Part shown: positions 7,992 through 16,465 of the stretch, in pieces
Position numbering within the stretch: position 1 is the stretch's first letter
Layout: the number at the start of each line of letters is the position of its first letter
Source: Chrysomallon squamiferum
Taxonomy: Eukaryota > Mollusca > Gastropoda > Neomphalida > Peltospiridae
Direction of reading: 5' to 3'
NCBI GenBank assembly: GCA_012295275.1
Contig: CM022670.1
Span: 8,950,506-8,970,505 of the forward strand
DNA: 20,000 nt
Notes under the pieces: generated by a model
The model's input: only the letters and a program-made list of their open reading frames with translations
What the model was told of the DNA's origin: nothing
Databases searched by the model: none
Translations under genes and position numbers: made by a program

Positions 7992-8085
7992 CGTTCTTCT
8001 CCCAAAGTTGCCCTTGATAACAGCTAATAACGTCAAACAACTGTTGATTTAAGATAAATGGTGAATTTCTTCTCTTCCGTTTTCG
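7992..8085 (-). CDS. Gene B internal exon: basic run plus weakly MADF-like segment
   Basis: On the minus strand an acceptor (AAAGGTTTTTGCAG, ending 8086) and a near-perfect donor (AACG|GTAAGT, 7991-7986) bound a 94-nt exon. One frame is open from the first base: 31 codons plus one base. It starts RKRKRRNSPFILNQQ, a basic run that could act as nuclear localisation signal or DNA contact, and continues LFDVISCYQGQLWEKN. That second part loosely resembles the first helix and LW(D/E)K turn of MADF/Adf-1-type DNA-binding domains (consensus recalled as LIelVeerPelWdks). This is a resemblance, not an identification. An in-frame TAA lies just upstream of the acceptor, so the exon cannot extend further 5'. 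Flanking exons are uncertain: weak candidates at 5891-5943 and 4479-4604 have compatible phases, and nothing upstream was found. Chance is possible but the fit is good. Confidence 0.55.
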
Positions 8086-8434
8086 CTGCAAAAACCTTTA
8101 TCTGCTTCTGCGTTTGGCGATATTAGATTGAGTATTGTGAAATTTTTCTTTTTACGTAGGTCGCAACAATTATTTAATAACAATAGGAAATTTAATACAT
8201 TGCCTCAGATTTTCACATCAGGACAGCATGCTGCACCTTTCAACACAAAGCGGGTTCAAGAAGTTTCACGTGTACTCTAAACTACAATAATTATCACACA
8301 GAAGACTTTAATACTGCACTCATGATTTTGTTTATAGGCACAAAAGATTATTTCTGTTGAAAAAAAAAAAAGAAGGAAAAAAAGAATTCTGCAGATATGT
8401 TTAATATTTGGAACAAATTTATTAATTAGCTAAT
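8086..8434. other. Unique AT-rich stretch between gene B exon and SINE
   Basis: No clear exon, RNA gene or repeat was seen apart from an A run near 8360-8371. It would be intron of gene B upstream of its exon. Confidence 0.4.
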
Positions 8435-8507
8435 GGTTTAACGACACTTTAACACTTCTTTAGTGTTTATTTTATTCGTAATATATATATATACTTACAC
8501 ACACGCA

Positions 8508-8551
<44 letters not shown>

Positions 8552-8766
8552 TTATAGAAAAAGAATTACGCCAGACAAGAAACCCGATGACATTGCTTTC
8601 ATCAGTAAGCAGCAAGGGATCTTTTACATGAATTAACTTTAGACAAGACATCACGTACCATGCTTTTTGTTGTGACAGTGGTGGAAATGCAAATAGCATT
8701 GTACTGAAAACAGACCCGTCACTCATCCCGCTTCTCACTACTGCTCTAACCACTGAACTATAACAT
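8435..8766 (-). mobile_element. tRNA-derived SINE (mollusc-like), interrupted by a TA/TG microsatellite
   Basis: Read on the minus strand, the element starts with a tRNA-like head. TAGTTCAGTGG (8760-8750) is an exact match to the pol III A box TRGYNNARNNG, followed by TTAGAGCAGTAG; the B box is degraded. The body contains AAAAGATCCCTTGCTGC (about 8628-8612) and ATCGGGTTTCTTGTC. The 3' end reads TAAAGTGTCGTTAAACC (8451-8435). Body and tail resemble, from memory, widespread molluscan SINEs whose tails carry a GTGTCGTTAAAC motif. A (TA)n array with flanking TG steps (about 8480-8548) sits between body and tail. The open frame at 8472-8753 is the SINE read as protein, not a gene. Confidence 0.7.
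8512..8548. repeat. (TA)n microsatellite inside the SINE
   Basis: About 18 TA units with shorter TA and CA steps at 8480-8511. It probably grew from an AT-rich segment of the element after insertion. Confidence 0.95.
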
Positions 8767-8799
8767 TATCTGATTATTTGTTGTTACTGGAGTTTGTAA

Positions 8800-8803
8800 T
8801 AAA

Positions 8804-8837
<34 letters not shown>

Positions 8838-8865
8838 GTATTAATGTTAACAATAATAATAATAA

Positions 8866-8919
<54 letters not shown>

Positions 8920-9022
8920 CTTCAATAATCATAATAATAACAGCAGGAATAGTAATAATGATAATAATAATGATCATAATAATAACAACAGCATAATATA
9001 ATAATAATAATAATAATAATAC
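8800..9022. repeat. Compound (AAT)/(TAG)n triplet array
   Basis: AAT units (about 8801-8834 and 8853-8866), a pure (TAG) run of about 18 units at 8867-8919, then mixed CATAAT and AAT units to about 9021. Every frame on both strands is open and gives mono-residue runs (Ile, Val, Thr, Ser and so on). These frames are artefacts. Confidence 0.95.
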
Positions 9023-9057
9023 GAGTAGTAATAGCAGCGGTATTTCTTGAGCAGAGT

Positions 9058-9134
9058 TTATTGTAAAGTTACTTTAAAGATGGAGGACTGATGTTCGGGA
9101 AGGGTCACAATTTCCGTGCTTGCTATGGGCGCCC
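9058..9134 (-). CDS. Candidate terminal exon with stop codon inside AATAAA (weak)
   Basis: A strong minus-strand acceptor (TGTCTTTTTTACTGCTACTCAG, ending 9135) precedes a short GC-richer patch. Entered after two bases, the frame reads APIASTEIVTLPEHQSSIFK then VTLQ and stops at TAA (9060-9058). That TAA is itself part of an AATAAA hexamer (9062-9057), so coding end and polyadenylation signal would overlap. A second frame is open for 19 codons. No upstream exon was identified, so this could also be a fragment of 3' UTR or of a dispersed repeat. The GC-rich start (GGGGCGCCC) is unusual for this window. Confidence 0.25.
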
Positions 9135-9189
9135 CTGAGTAGCAGTAAAAAAGACAAAACTGCATAGTCAGTATAATCTACTTTACTGC

Positions 9190-9349
9190 ACACAAGTATT
9201 AAACTACACTTCCTCCGCAACCTATCTAAATCCATCCATCTATCCATCTCTCTGTTTAATTATCCTTTCTTTCTTTATTATTTCTTATTTTCCCCTCTAC
9301 TCTTTCTCTCGTGATGGTATCTTCATCATTGTATCAGTATCTGTCGCTC

Positions 9350-9386
<37 letters not shown>

Positions 9387-9773
9387 ATATGTTTGTCTAC
9401 ATGTTTCTATTCATTCAGAAAAGTTAATTATAATATTGTGTTTTATTTCGAGATTCACATTGAGTCGTGCATAAAAGATATTATTATTACTGTTATTATT
9501 ATTATTATTTATTATTATTATTATCGTTATTATTATTATTATTATTATTATTATTGTTACTAAATTATATTACAACTACTATTATTATTATTACAATAAT
9601 AAGAATAATAAAATAATAATAACATAAACACATAAACTTGCATTAAAATAAATAATTTTTGAAGCTCAACATAATTATCACTAATAATGTTAAAATTTTC
9701 GTTTTGTAATTTCTGTTTATTGACGTATTATCTGGTCGTCATGATTACTTAGTAAATACAAATCTTCAGAAGT
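9190..9773. other. Microsatellite-rich AT stretch, no gene
   Basis: It contains CCAT/TCTA-type steps (about 9220-9260), a (TG)n array at 9354-9385, a (TTA)n array at about 9481-9555 and mixed AAT units to about 9620. No exon was recognised. Confidence 0.7.
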
Positions 9774-10076
9774 TTATAATTTCATTTCTATTTGTTTGTT
9801 TTTTCTTAAAGTAAAGCGCCCTTCGTCCCTCTCGGTGCCTTGAATAGAATTATTTATTTCGCAATCTTCTTTAGAGGTGAGTGACCCTAGCTGAGTAAGT
9901 GGATCTATATAAAAATACGATCGGATGAAAGGAATATCGAATAACGATAGTGTTATAAAATAATGAAAGAAGGTTTTCGGCTGATGGACAGACAACACGA
10001 CCAGGCTTAAAGGACGACCTCTGCAATCTAACAGGTGAAATGTAAATAGGAATAAGGGTGCAAAGGTCACAAACAT
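9774..10076 (-). CDS. Hypothetical 100-codon ORF in unique DNA (unsupported)
   Basis: From a true ATG at 10076-10074 the minus strand is open for 100 codons to 9774, through non-repetitive DNA. This is among the longest ATG-started frames in the window not made of simple repeat. The product starts with a hydrophobic stretch (MFVTFAPLFLFTFHLL) like a signal peptide, then mixed sequence and a polar, charged end (TERDEGRFTLRKNKQIEMKL). No Kozak match, splice partner or polyadenylation signal supports it. On the plus strand the same region has an AG|GTGAGT donor after 9876 with 21 open codons before it. Either or both may be chance. Confidence 0.2.
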   Translation of the reverse strand: MFVTFAPLFLFTFHLLDCRGRPLSLVVLSVHQPKTFFHYFITLSLFDIPFIRSYFYIDPLTQLGSLTSKEDCEINNSIQGTERDEGRFTLRKNKQIEMKL

Positions 10077-10094
10077 ACTCTCGAATTTCAGTTA

Positions 10095-10427
10095 TTATAT
10101 ATATACGTTGCTATATATTTCTTTGGGTATTATTATATATACATATCTGTATCTATCTATATCAATATCTATATCTGTATATATATGTATGGGTGTATGT
10201 ATGTGTGTATATGTATGTATATGTATGTGTGTTGTATGTTTGTACATATATGTATATGTATATATATGTATGTATGTATGTGTATGTGTTGTATGTATGT
10301 AAGTATGTACATATATGTATATGTATGCACACGCACGCACATATATATGTATGTATATGTAAATGTGTGCAAGTGTATAGGTATATACACACACACATAT
10401 ATTCATATGTGTGTGTAAGAGTATACA

Positions 10428-10462
<35 letters not shown>

Positions 10463-10545
10463 GCACATACATACATACAGAGAGATATACATACAGATCA
10501 CGCATATATGCATAAATATATTCATATACATATCTGCATATAAGT
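10095..10545. repeat. Long imperfect TATG/CATA tetranucleotide array with strand switch
   Basis: About 10100-10370 is rich in TATG, TGTA and TA steps. About 10380-10510 is rich in the complementary CATA and ACAC steps, including a pure (CATA) run at about 10425-10456. The array is therefore an inverted pair of related simple repeats and could fold as a large imperfect hairpin. All six frames are almost stop-free for 60-160 codons, giving Tyr/Ile/Cys/Val/His runs. None is a gene. Confidence 0.92.
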
Positions 10546-11045
10546 TCACAGAATGGCAGATAAAGTAACAATTAAAAAACAAACAGCAAGTATTCGAAAG
10601 TAAAACACAGATCACAAATCTTGTAATTCTTTACTAATACTTTAACCTACAAAAGTTCTTTCAAAATTGCTTTTAAGTTTATTACATGAGATCTTGTATC
10701 TGTCAAAACGATGAAAAGATCTAATCCTTTTCCCCAAAAGACTACGTAGCAGAAAATAATAAAATTATCACCAGTATCAGTTTCATGGCATTTGTTACAA
10801 AATGTGTTTTTCAGATAATATTGTTACTGCGCCATATCAGTCATCACAAAGTGACACAAAATCTGCATTTCTTTTCGATTTAGATTTACGGTATCTTGTC
10901 ATCATTAAAACGATAAAGAGAAGACAGGATTATTATGGGTATCAAGATGGTGTTAAAATTTCATATCAGGGTATACTGAAGTGTAAGGAACGTGCGTGTT
11001 AAAACTGAAAAAGTCATGTAATAAATATGAAACAGGTGTGGAGGT
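10546..11045. other. Unique AT-rich stretch with a 66-codon plus-strand frame
   Basis: A frame from ATG 10802 to TAA near 11002 reads MCFSDNIVTAPYQSSQSDTK and later LRYLVIIKTIKRRQDYYGYQ. Its ATG lies within an acceptor-like site (ATGTGTTTTTCAG, ending about 10814), so an exon starting at about 10815 is conceivable. No good donor or polyadenylation site was found. The rest holds nothing recognisable. Confidence 0.25.
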
Positions 11046-11049
11046 TTAT

Positions 11050-11190
11050 CATCATCATACTCTATGTACCCTTACTGCTGCTGCTGTTATTTCTACTGAC
11101 GCTAATGTTACTACCATTACTTCTTCTACTATTACTACTACTACTGCTACTACTAGTATTAATAATAATAATAATAACAGTAGGAGTAGC

Positions 11191-11230
<40 letters not shown>

Positions 11231-11265
11231 CCAGCAGCAGGTGAAGTAACAGTAGTAATAAAGTA
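11050..11265. repeat. Compound (CAT)/(CTG)/(ACT)/(AAT)/(TAG)n triplet array
   Basis: Short CAT and CTG runs give way to ACT/TAC units (about 11097-11155), AAT units (about 11158-11178) and a TAG-type run at about 11179-11230. All frames are open and give poly-Leu, Ser, Thr or Val. The three strong TAG arrays of the window (here, 8867-8919 and 13707-13760) each adjoin AAT repeats. Confidence 0.95.
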
Positions 11266-11306
11266 ATAAACAAAATAAATAAAGAAATATTAGATCCTCT
11301 GGCGTT

Positions 11307-11351
11307 TTTTTATTTATTTATTTATTTATTTATTTACTTATTTATTTATTT
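11307..11351. repeat. (TTTA)n microsatellite
   Basis: About 11 TTTA units with one substitution (TTAC). Confidence 0.95.
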
Positions 11352-11628
11352 TAATATTATCATTATATTATATGAACCGAAGTTATATAGATAACAAATA
11401 AAACAGTAAAACTGCTTCGTTATTTTTCTTAGAGGAAAATAACGAAAATAAAATACATCCCATTTAAAAATGTCTAATAATGATTTTAGTTTTAGCAAAT
11501 TTCCGGCGAATGGAAAGTAACAGAAAGAGTGAAATAAAAAAAAAACGTATAATTTTCTCTTTTTGTATACACAAAATGAGTCTTTAAAAAATTATTTCAT
11601 TAAATAGAGATAAAAATTAACACACACC

Positions 11629-11682
<54 letters not shown>

Positions 11683-12470
11683 ACAATAGTAACAACATAC
11701 AACAATACTATCTTTTCCATACAGTTATTTCTAATAATCTCTATCACAGATAGGTAACAACAGTTCCGATTCTAACATCTAGTGGCAGTCCTCCTTTGAC
11801 TTAGCTCTTTATGGACTGACGAAACATTATATGAACGCATATCAAGTTCGTTTTGAACACTGCTTTTGTTAATTCCTTCGTATGGTAAAACATATTCAAA
11901 ACATTTAGGCTTCGTACATAACAAATAGATTTTTTAACTTACCAATATTTAACTATAAACAGTTTGCATATTTTCTATGCTTCTGTTACAGTTGTCGGAA
12001 CTTTAGCAGTTTAAAATATATTACTTTTTTGACGATTATTGTCTTCTTTCCTTTTTTCTTTATTTAATGAGATCGTTAATTTTTTTATATTAATTATTAC
12101 CGGTTTAACAAATTTTGTTAATATATTTAATTTTAACTTTCAGTAGTTTTTCATAATTTTTTTTTTTCTACGCAGACAGAAATGGAAGAGGAGTAATTAC
12201 AAATATGTAAATTTTGCAGATTTTAATACTTTTCTTCACACATGCAGCATGTTTTGAGCTGTAGAATCGATAATGTGTATATAACTCAAAAAAAAAAAAA
12301 AAAAAAAAATTATAAATAACAATAGCATTAATAAAAACAGTAATAATATTAATAACAATAACAAAATGTTTACCTTTCTTCATGCAGTCGTATGTTTCAC
12401 TAATTTTTTATCTTCAGACTCCAAGACTTCTTTTCTTCTCCCGAGCCGAGTGAAAGATCTGCTTGTCTGT
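11352..12470. other. AT-rich unique stretch, no firm gene
   Basis: Apart from a (CA)n array (11631-11679) and an A run (about 12289-12309) this is unique AT-rich DNA. Good plus-strand acceptor-like (TTTTCTATGCTTCTGTTACAG, ending near 11991) and minus-strand donor-like (GTAAGT at 11942-11937) sites occur close together. The frames next to them close quickly or are very short, so no exon is called. Confidence 0.5.
11631..11679. repeat. (CA)n microsatellite
   Basis: About 24 CA units preceded by a broken CACACACCAA step. Confidence 0.97.
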
Positions 12471-12580
12471 AAAGAATTACTTCCCTTTATGAGATCTTTT
12501 CTGTGCTAGGACTGCTCTTGTTTACGACTTTAAAGCGTGTGCAGTAGCGTGACAGCTGAGACGAAGAGAAATAACTCTTG
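12471..12580. mobile_element. MITE-like element with imperfect terminal inverted repeats
   Basis: The left end AAGAATTACTTCCCTT (12472-12487) and the reverse complement of the right end, AAGAGTTATTTCTCTT, agree at 13 of 16 positions. All three differences are transitions. The ends enclose about 75 bp that cannot encode a transposase. The consensus AAGARTTAYTTCYCTT is of a kind I associate, from memory, with abundant short elements in mollusc genomes. No clear target-site duplication was seen, so the true ends may lie slightly outside. A related single end (GAGTTATCTCTTTT) occurs at 18631-18644. Confidence 0.5.
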
Positions 12581-13369
12581 CGTAATTGTATTAGAAGATT
12601 AAAGAAGAAAGATAAGAAGAGTTGTACTTCCGCGAATAAATATTTTATATAACTTATGTTAATATTAAAACAAATAAACTAGCTAATAGGTAAGTAATTA
12701 ACTAATAAACAAACAAACAAACAAACAAATAAATCAATAAATAAATAAATAAATAAATAAATAAAATTCAACATTTAAATTAAATAATAGATTTTTACAT
12801 TCTTTCTTTTTCTTTTTTCTTCACTTATTTATTTCTTAAATTTTATTTCAACAGATGTTCTTTAATTCGTATTCTGTTTTGCCAGTTCTGTTGGCTCTCT
12901 CTCTCTCTCCACCACCCCCCACCTAACTAGGTTACCTAAATATCTGTTACAAGTAATCTTTTTAAAAACAACATATTTTTATTTTTTAAACTGTTGCTGT
13001 CACATGTGACCCAAAACCTATTTAAACATTTCAGCACACATGCACACTCATTTAAAACGTAACCATATCCGTTCAGGATTAAACAAATAACAACACAGCA
13101 CGCAATAACTGGACAAAGAGTTGTTTATAAACTCTTTTTTATTTATCTCAGATTTAACATCATTTTTAGAATATTCATAATGTGAGAAGTAAATCTATAG
13201 TTTTGTTTACTTCACGAAAGATAATAAATTTTACATGTTTTATGTACACGTTATAAATTTACGGCAGAACAAAAAAATGACTAAATACATCTACATAAAC
13301 ATTTTGAAAATTACTGTTATTGTTACATTTTTAATTTTTGCATACTGAAACATACTTTTATGTACTAGA

Positions 13370-13405
<36 letters not shown>

Positions 13406-13460
13406 TTTGGCAAAGCATTATTATTTTTTTTTTTATTGAATTTCTATTTTTATTTTAAAT

Positions 13461-13491
<31 letters not shown>

Positions 13492-13605
13492 TTATTTTTA
13501 AATTATATTTATTTATTATTTTTTATGTTATTATATTTATTTTTTTTGTTTTTATTATATTTTTTTATTTTGAGTTAAAGGAGAAATTAGAGGTATGTTT
13601 CACGT
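12581..13605. other. AT-rich stretch with simple repeats, no gene
   Basis: It contains AAAC then AAAT steps at about 12708-12768, a short (CT)n with C-rich patch at about 12895-12923, a (TG)n array at 13371-13401, and (TTTA)n at about 13458-13500. An AG|GTAAGT site at about 12689/12690 has only stop-rich AT sequence before it and is not used as evidence of an exon. Confidence 0.65.
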
Positions 13606-13614
13606 AAGTATTAA

Positions 13615-13770
13615 ATTAATAATAACAACAATAATAATAATAATTATTATTATTATTATCATTATTGTTGCTCTTGTCGTCGTTGTCATTGTTGTTATTA
13701 TTAGTATTAGTAGTAGTAGTAGTTGTTGTTGTAATAGTAGTAGTAGTACTAATAGTAGTAGTAGTATTTC
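13615..13770. repeat. Compound (AAT)/(ATT)/(TAG)n triplet array
   Basis: AAT units switch to ATT (about 13635-13668), giving a short inverted repeat, then GTT/GTC units and TAG runs at 13707-13760 with a TTG interruption. Confidence 0.93.
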
Positions 13771-13895
13771 ATAAGTAATCTTGTTGTGAGAGTGGAATAT
13801 ATATGAATACACAAATAATTAAAATGTTTTGATATTATTACACTATGATGAATGTTAGCTATTAACTGTTGCAAATTCTAGTAATACTATTTGTT

Positions 13896-14075
13896 AGTTC
13901 TTCTTCTTCTACTTCTTTTTATTTTCTTCTTCTTCTTCTTCTTCTTCTACTACTACTACTACTACTTCTACTATTACTGCTGTTTCTGCTACTACTACTA
14001 CTTCTTCTTCTTCTTCTTTTCATTATTATTATTATATATTATCATCATCATCGTCATCATCATCATCAACATTAT
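13896..14075. repeat. Compound (CTT)/(CTA)/(ATT)/(CAT)n triplet array
   Basis: Successive runs of TTC, TAC, TTC again, ATT and CAT with few interruptions. The poly-Leu, Phe and Tyr frames over it are artefacts. Confidence 0.95.
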
Positions 14076-14089
14076 TACGTATATTAAAA

Positions 14090-14497
14090 AATTGTAGTTT
14101 TTCTCATATATGTTTTTTTTTTTTTTTTAGAAAGAACATCTATAAAGCACAGGTTATTAAATTAATATGTTATTATAAAATACAAATTAAATACAAGCAC
14201 ACATCTACGAAAACACGCTTATATGGACATACGACCAAACATACACAAATGTACGTGTTACATTCTTCTTTAGCAAATGAACTGATCTTTATTTACACTT
14301 TGGACACAGTCTACGGCATATGAGGATATTTATATACAATAATTAACATAATTATAACAAGATGGTGGATTTACAATAAGGTACATAAATATAAAATTTA
14401 CACAATATCAGACAGAGAAATTTAAAAAAAAAATAAATCAATAAAAAAATTATGATTAAACTACAAAATACAGCAAAGGCCTAAATATCAACACGAT
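14090..14497. other. AT-rich stretch, nothing recognised
   Basis: Unique apart from a T run near 14111-14129 and A runs near 14424-14433. No exon or RNA gene was seen. Confidence 0.55.
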
Positions 14498-14790
14498 ATA
14501 ATTTCATAAAAACATGTTTACTCACTTAGTTCACGAAATTCAACACTGATATACAAAACAAACGCTGACAAACAAAATCTACATTCATGTTAATTTCTCC
14601 TTCAAACAACTGTTACATCATAAAATATAATTTCATAAAAACATGTTTACGCACTTAATTCATGAAATTCTACACTCATATACAAAACAAACGCTGACAT
14701 ACAAAATATACGCTGTTGTTAAATTCTTTTTCACAGAATTGTTACGTCATAAAATATAATTTGACAGAAACATGTTTACATGAAATTTTG
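14498..14790. repeat. 129-bp tandem repeat, about 2.2 copies
   Basis: The unit begins ATAATTTCATAAAAACATGT and recurs at 14498, 14627 and 14756, exactly 129 bp apart. Copies 1 and 2 also share ATACAAAACAAACGCTGACA (about 14552 and 14681) and end ACTGTTACATCATAAAAT or ATTGTTACGTCATAAAAT. By eye they agree at roughly 85% of positions. The third copy is broken off after about 35 bp and lacks an internal 11-bp stretch. The sequence is complex, not simple-repeat derived, so it may be part of a satellite or a tandemly repeated internal region of a transposon. Confidence 0.88.
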
Positions 14791-15539
14791 AACCAGCCTA
14801 GCTGTTGAAATGTTTTCATGTTTTGTTTCTGTATTTGACTTTATTGTAAAAGTGACAAAGCCGGTTTATTAACGGGTTGTTTTACTGTTAGTTTAGTTTA
14901 TAAAAATAAATTCAAGATATTTATTTTATTTTACTTTATTTTATTTATTTATTTATTTATTTCATTTCATTTTATTTTTATTTACTATTATACTTTTTTC
15001 ACATTAGAAATGACTACCTGATGATCATATTCAGTAATAATAAAAACAACAATAATCATCATCATCATCCACATCATCATCATGATTATTATTATTATTA
15101 TTATCATCATTATAACAATAGTAACAGCAGTAATGATGATTATGATAATAATCAACTGTAATAATAAAAGATAGTTGATGACTGATATCTCCTGTGGTTT
15201 TCATGGTGATTTGGCGATTATGTTTCTCTTTCTAGATATTTTATTTTTTATTGAGTTTCCTCAGTTTGTACATTTTGTCTTCCATGGTTATAATCATAAA
15301 TATTACACTTTACAAAGATTCAGTTTACTCTCTTGAATGAACCATCAATATCTACCTGTCTTAAACATTTTAATTAAAAGTTTTAAGTATATCAAGTTGT
15401 ACTTGCACTCGTTTCAAACCCATTAATTTCGTAGAAAACTTCACTTAAGCGCTTAACCAACAAAAACAGGAATTCTAGGTCAGCAAACACAGATTTATTT
15501 TTATTTTTATTTTTTATTTTTTATTTTTGTTACCAGTCA
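14791..15539. other. AT-rich stretch with simple repeats, no gene
   Basis: It includes TTTA/TTTTA steps at about 14920-14990 and 15495-15530 and a mixed CAT/ATT array at 15055-15125. Nothing coding was recognised. Confidence 0.65.
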
Positions 15540-16254
15540 GAGACCTTGACCCTTTATTTCACCGCAATTGTCATTCAGCGCCGTGATGTCTTCAAACCAG
15601 CAGTCTTCAATACAACAGTGTGCCTGCCTCCTGCTGAAAGCGTATAGCAAAAGCAAACACGAGTTTCAAACAATAAGAATCGCACACGGTAGCGCTATGA
15701 TGTAGGTCGTACACCTGTTTTCGTTTTGCTCTGCTGGTCAGAACTCTAGCAGCGTTCCACTAAATCTGTTTGTTTATAAAGTTTGTCACTTCTTGTGTGT
15801 GTGTCTCCTCTCGTAACGTCTTGTTTAACATTACGAAACAGGCAGAGAGAGACTGATGTGGATCAAGCAAAACACGCGGCGACAATAACAGTGCAATGCA
15901 ATGCAAAGATATACAAAAAATATTTACTAACCTCATCAAGATAAGATTTTCAGTTTAAAATCGGGCGAGTCGAAACTTATTCTCCTCATTCAGTAATATA
16001 AACATTTCTGTAGTACATCTATTTTCCTCCCCGACTTCTTTTTAAAAAAAAAAAATTTTTGTTTTTAATATATAATTTATTATCTTGCTCATTCGACCGT
16101 GGCGATTTCTCACGGATGCTTGGTCGTGTTTGGTGATTTAATACCTCAGACGCGATTTCACAACGGATTCGCGTGGATCCCGGATAAACAGTAAAAGTCG
16201 TCGACTGAGAGGAACGCGAGATTCCAGACCGAGGCGACATTGATCAGTTGGACG
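15540..16254 (+). promoter_or_regulatory. Gene C promoter and 5' UTR
   Basis: Upstream of the gene C start the DNA becomes unique and GC/CpG-richer, in two blocks: 15540-15900 and 16080-16254. A TATA-like box (TATAAAG, 15775-15781) lies in the first block. In front of the second are a TATATAA (16069-16075) and an initiator-like TCATTC (16089-16094). Either could mark a start, and both are inferences. The leader next to the ATG has an in-frame TAA at 16192-16194, showing that the main ATG is not internal to a longer frame in this exon. An A/T tract at about 16042-16060 separates the blocks. Confidence 0.45.
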
Positions 16255-16465
16255 ATGTCCAGTGATCTGGTGAAAAGTACAGTGTTAGCCATCAGCGAGC
16301 CGCACTCCGACAGCTCGGACCACGCCCAGTATGGACCCCAGGACAAAGACTACCAGCTAAACTGTACCCGAGAAGACGACATGAGTCTGAACGACAAGAG
16401 ACAAACTGAGGGAGAAGAGTCACAGTTGACGCTGATGATTTCAGAAAATGCAAACAGCGACTCTG
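16255..16465 (+). CDS. Gene C, first coding exon (acidic, Ser-rich N-terminus, unidentified)
   Basis: ATG at 16255 has A at -3 and is the first ATG in frame after TAA 16192. The frame also opens at a TTG at 16240, not taken as a start. The exon encodes 70 residues plus one base and ends at a consensus donor (TCTG|GTGAGT, 16465/16466). The protein begins MSSDLVKSTVLAISEPHSDS, continues with an Asp/Gln/Ser-rich middle and DDMSLNDKRQTEGEESQ, and ends LTLMISENANSDS. It is rich in D, E, S, N and Q, with no signal peptide, membrane segment or known motif, like the disordered N-terminus of a nuclear or regulatory protein (inference). Codon use is GC-richer than the flanks. The phase-1 end requires a next exon entered after two bases. 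The intron is long and may run past the right edge. I cannot name the gene. Confidence 0.8.

Noticed and set aside
8472-8753. 93-codon minus-strand frame
   Set aside because: It is the SINE body plus a TA array read as protein; pol III boxes and tail explain the sequence.
10058-10615. Seven overlapping frames up to 161 codons on both strands
   Set aside because: TATG/CATA repeats lack stops in most frames; the products are low-complexity and mutually overlapping.
12689-12696. AG|GTAAGT site on plus strand
   Set aside because: All frames upstream are stop-rich AT sequence; a chance match in a TAAGTAA context.
13600-14097. Poly-Leu, Phe, Tyr and Ile frames
   Set aside because: Translations of triplet arrays.
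16019-16346. Two minus-strand frames over the gene C leader and first exon
   Set aside because: Shadows of gene C: the plus strand has the upstream stop, ATG context and consensus donor. The 16158-16346 frame also lacks splice support.
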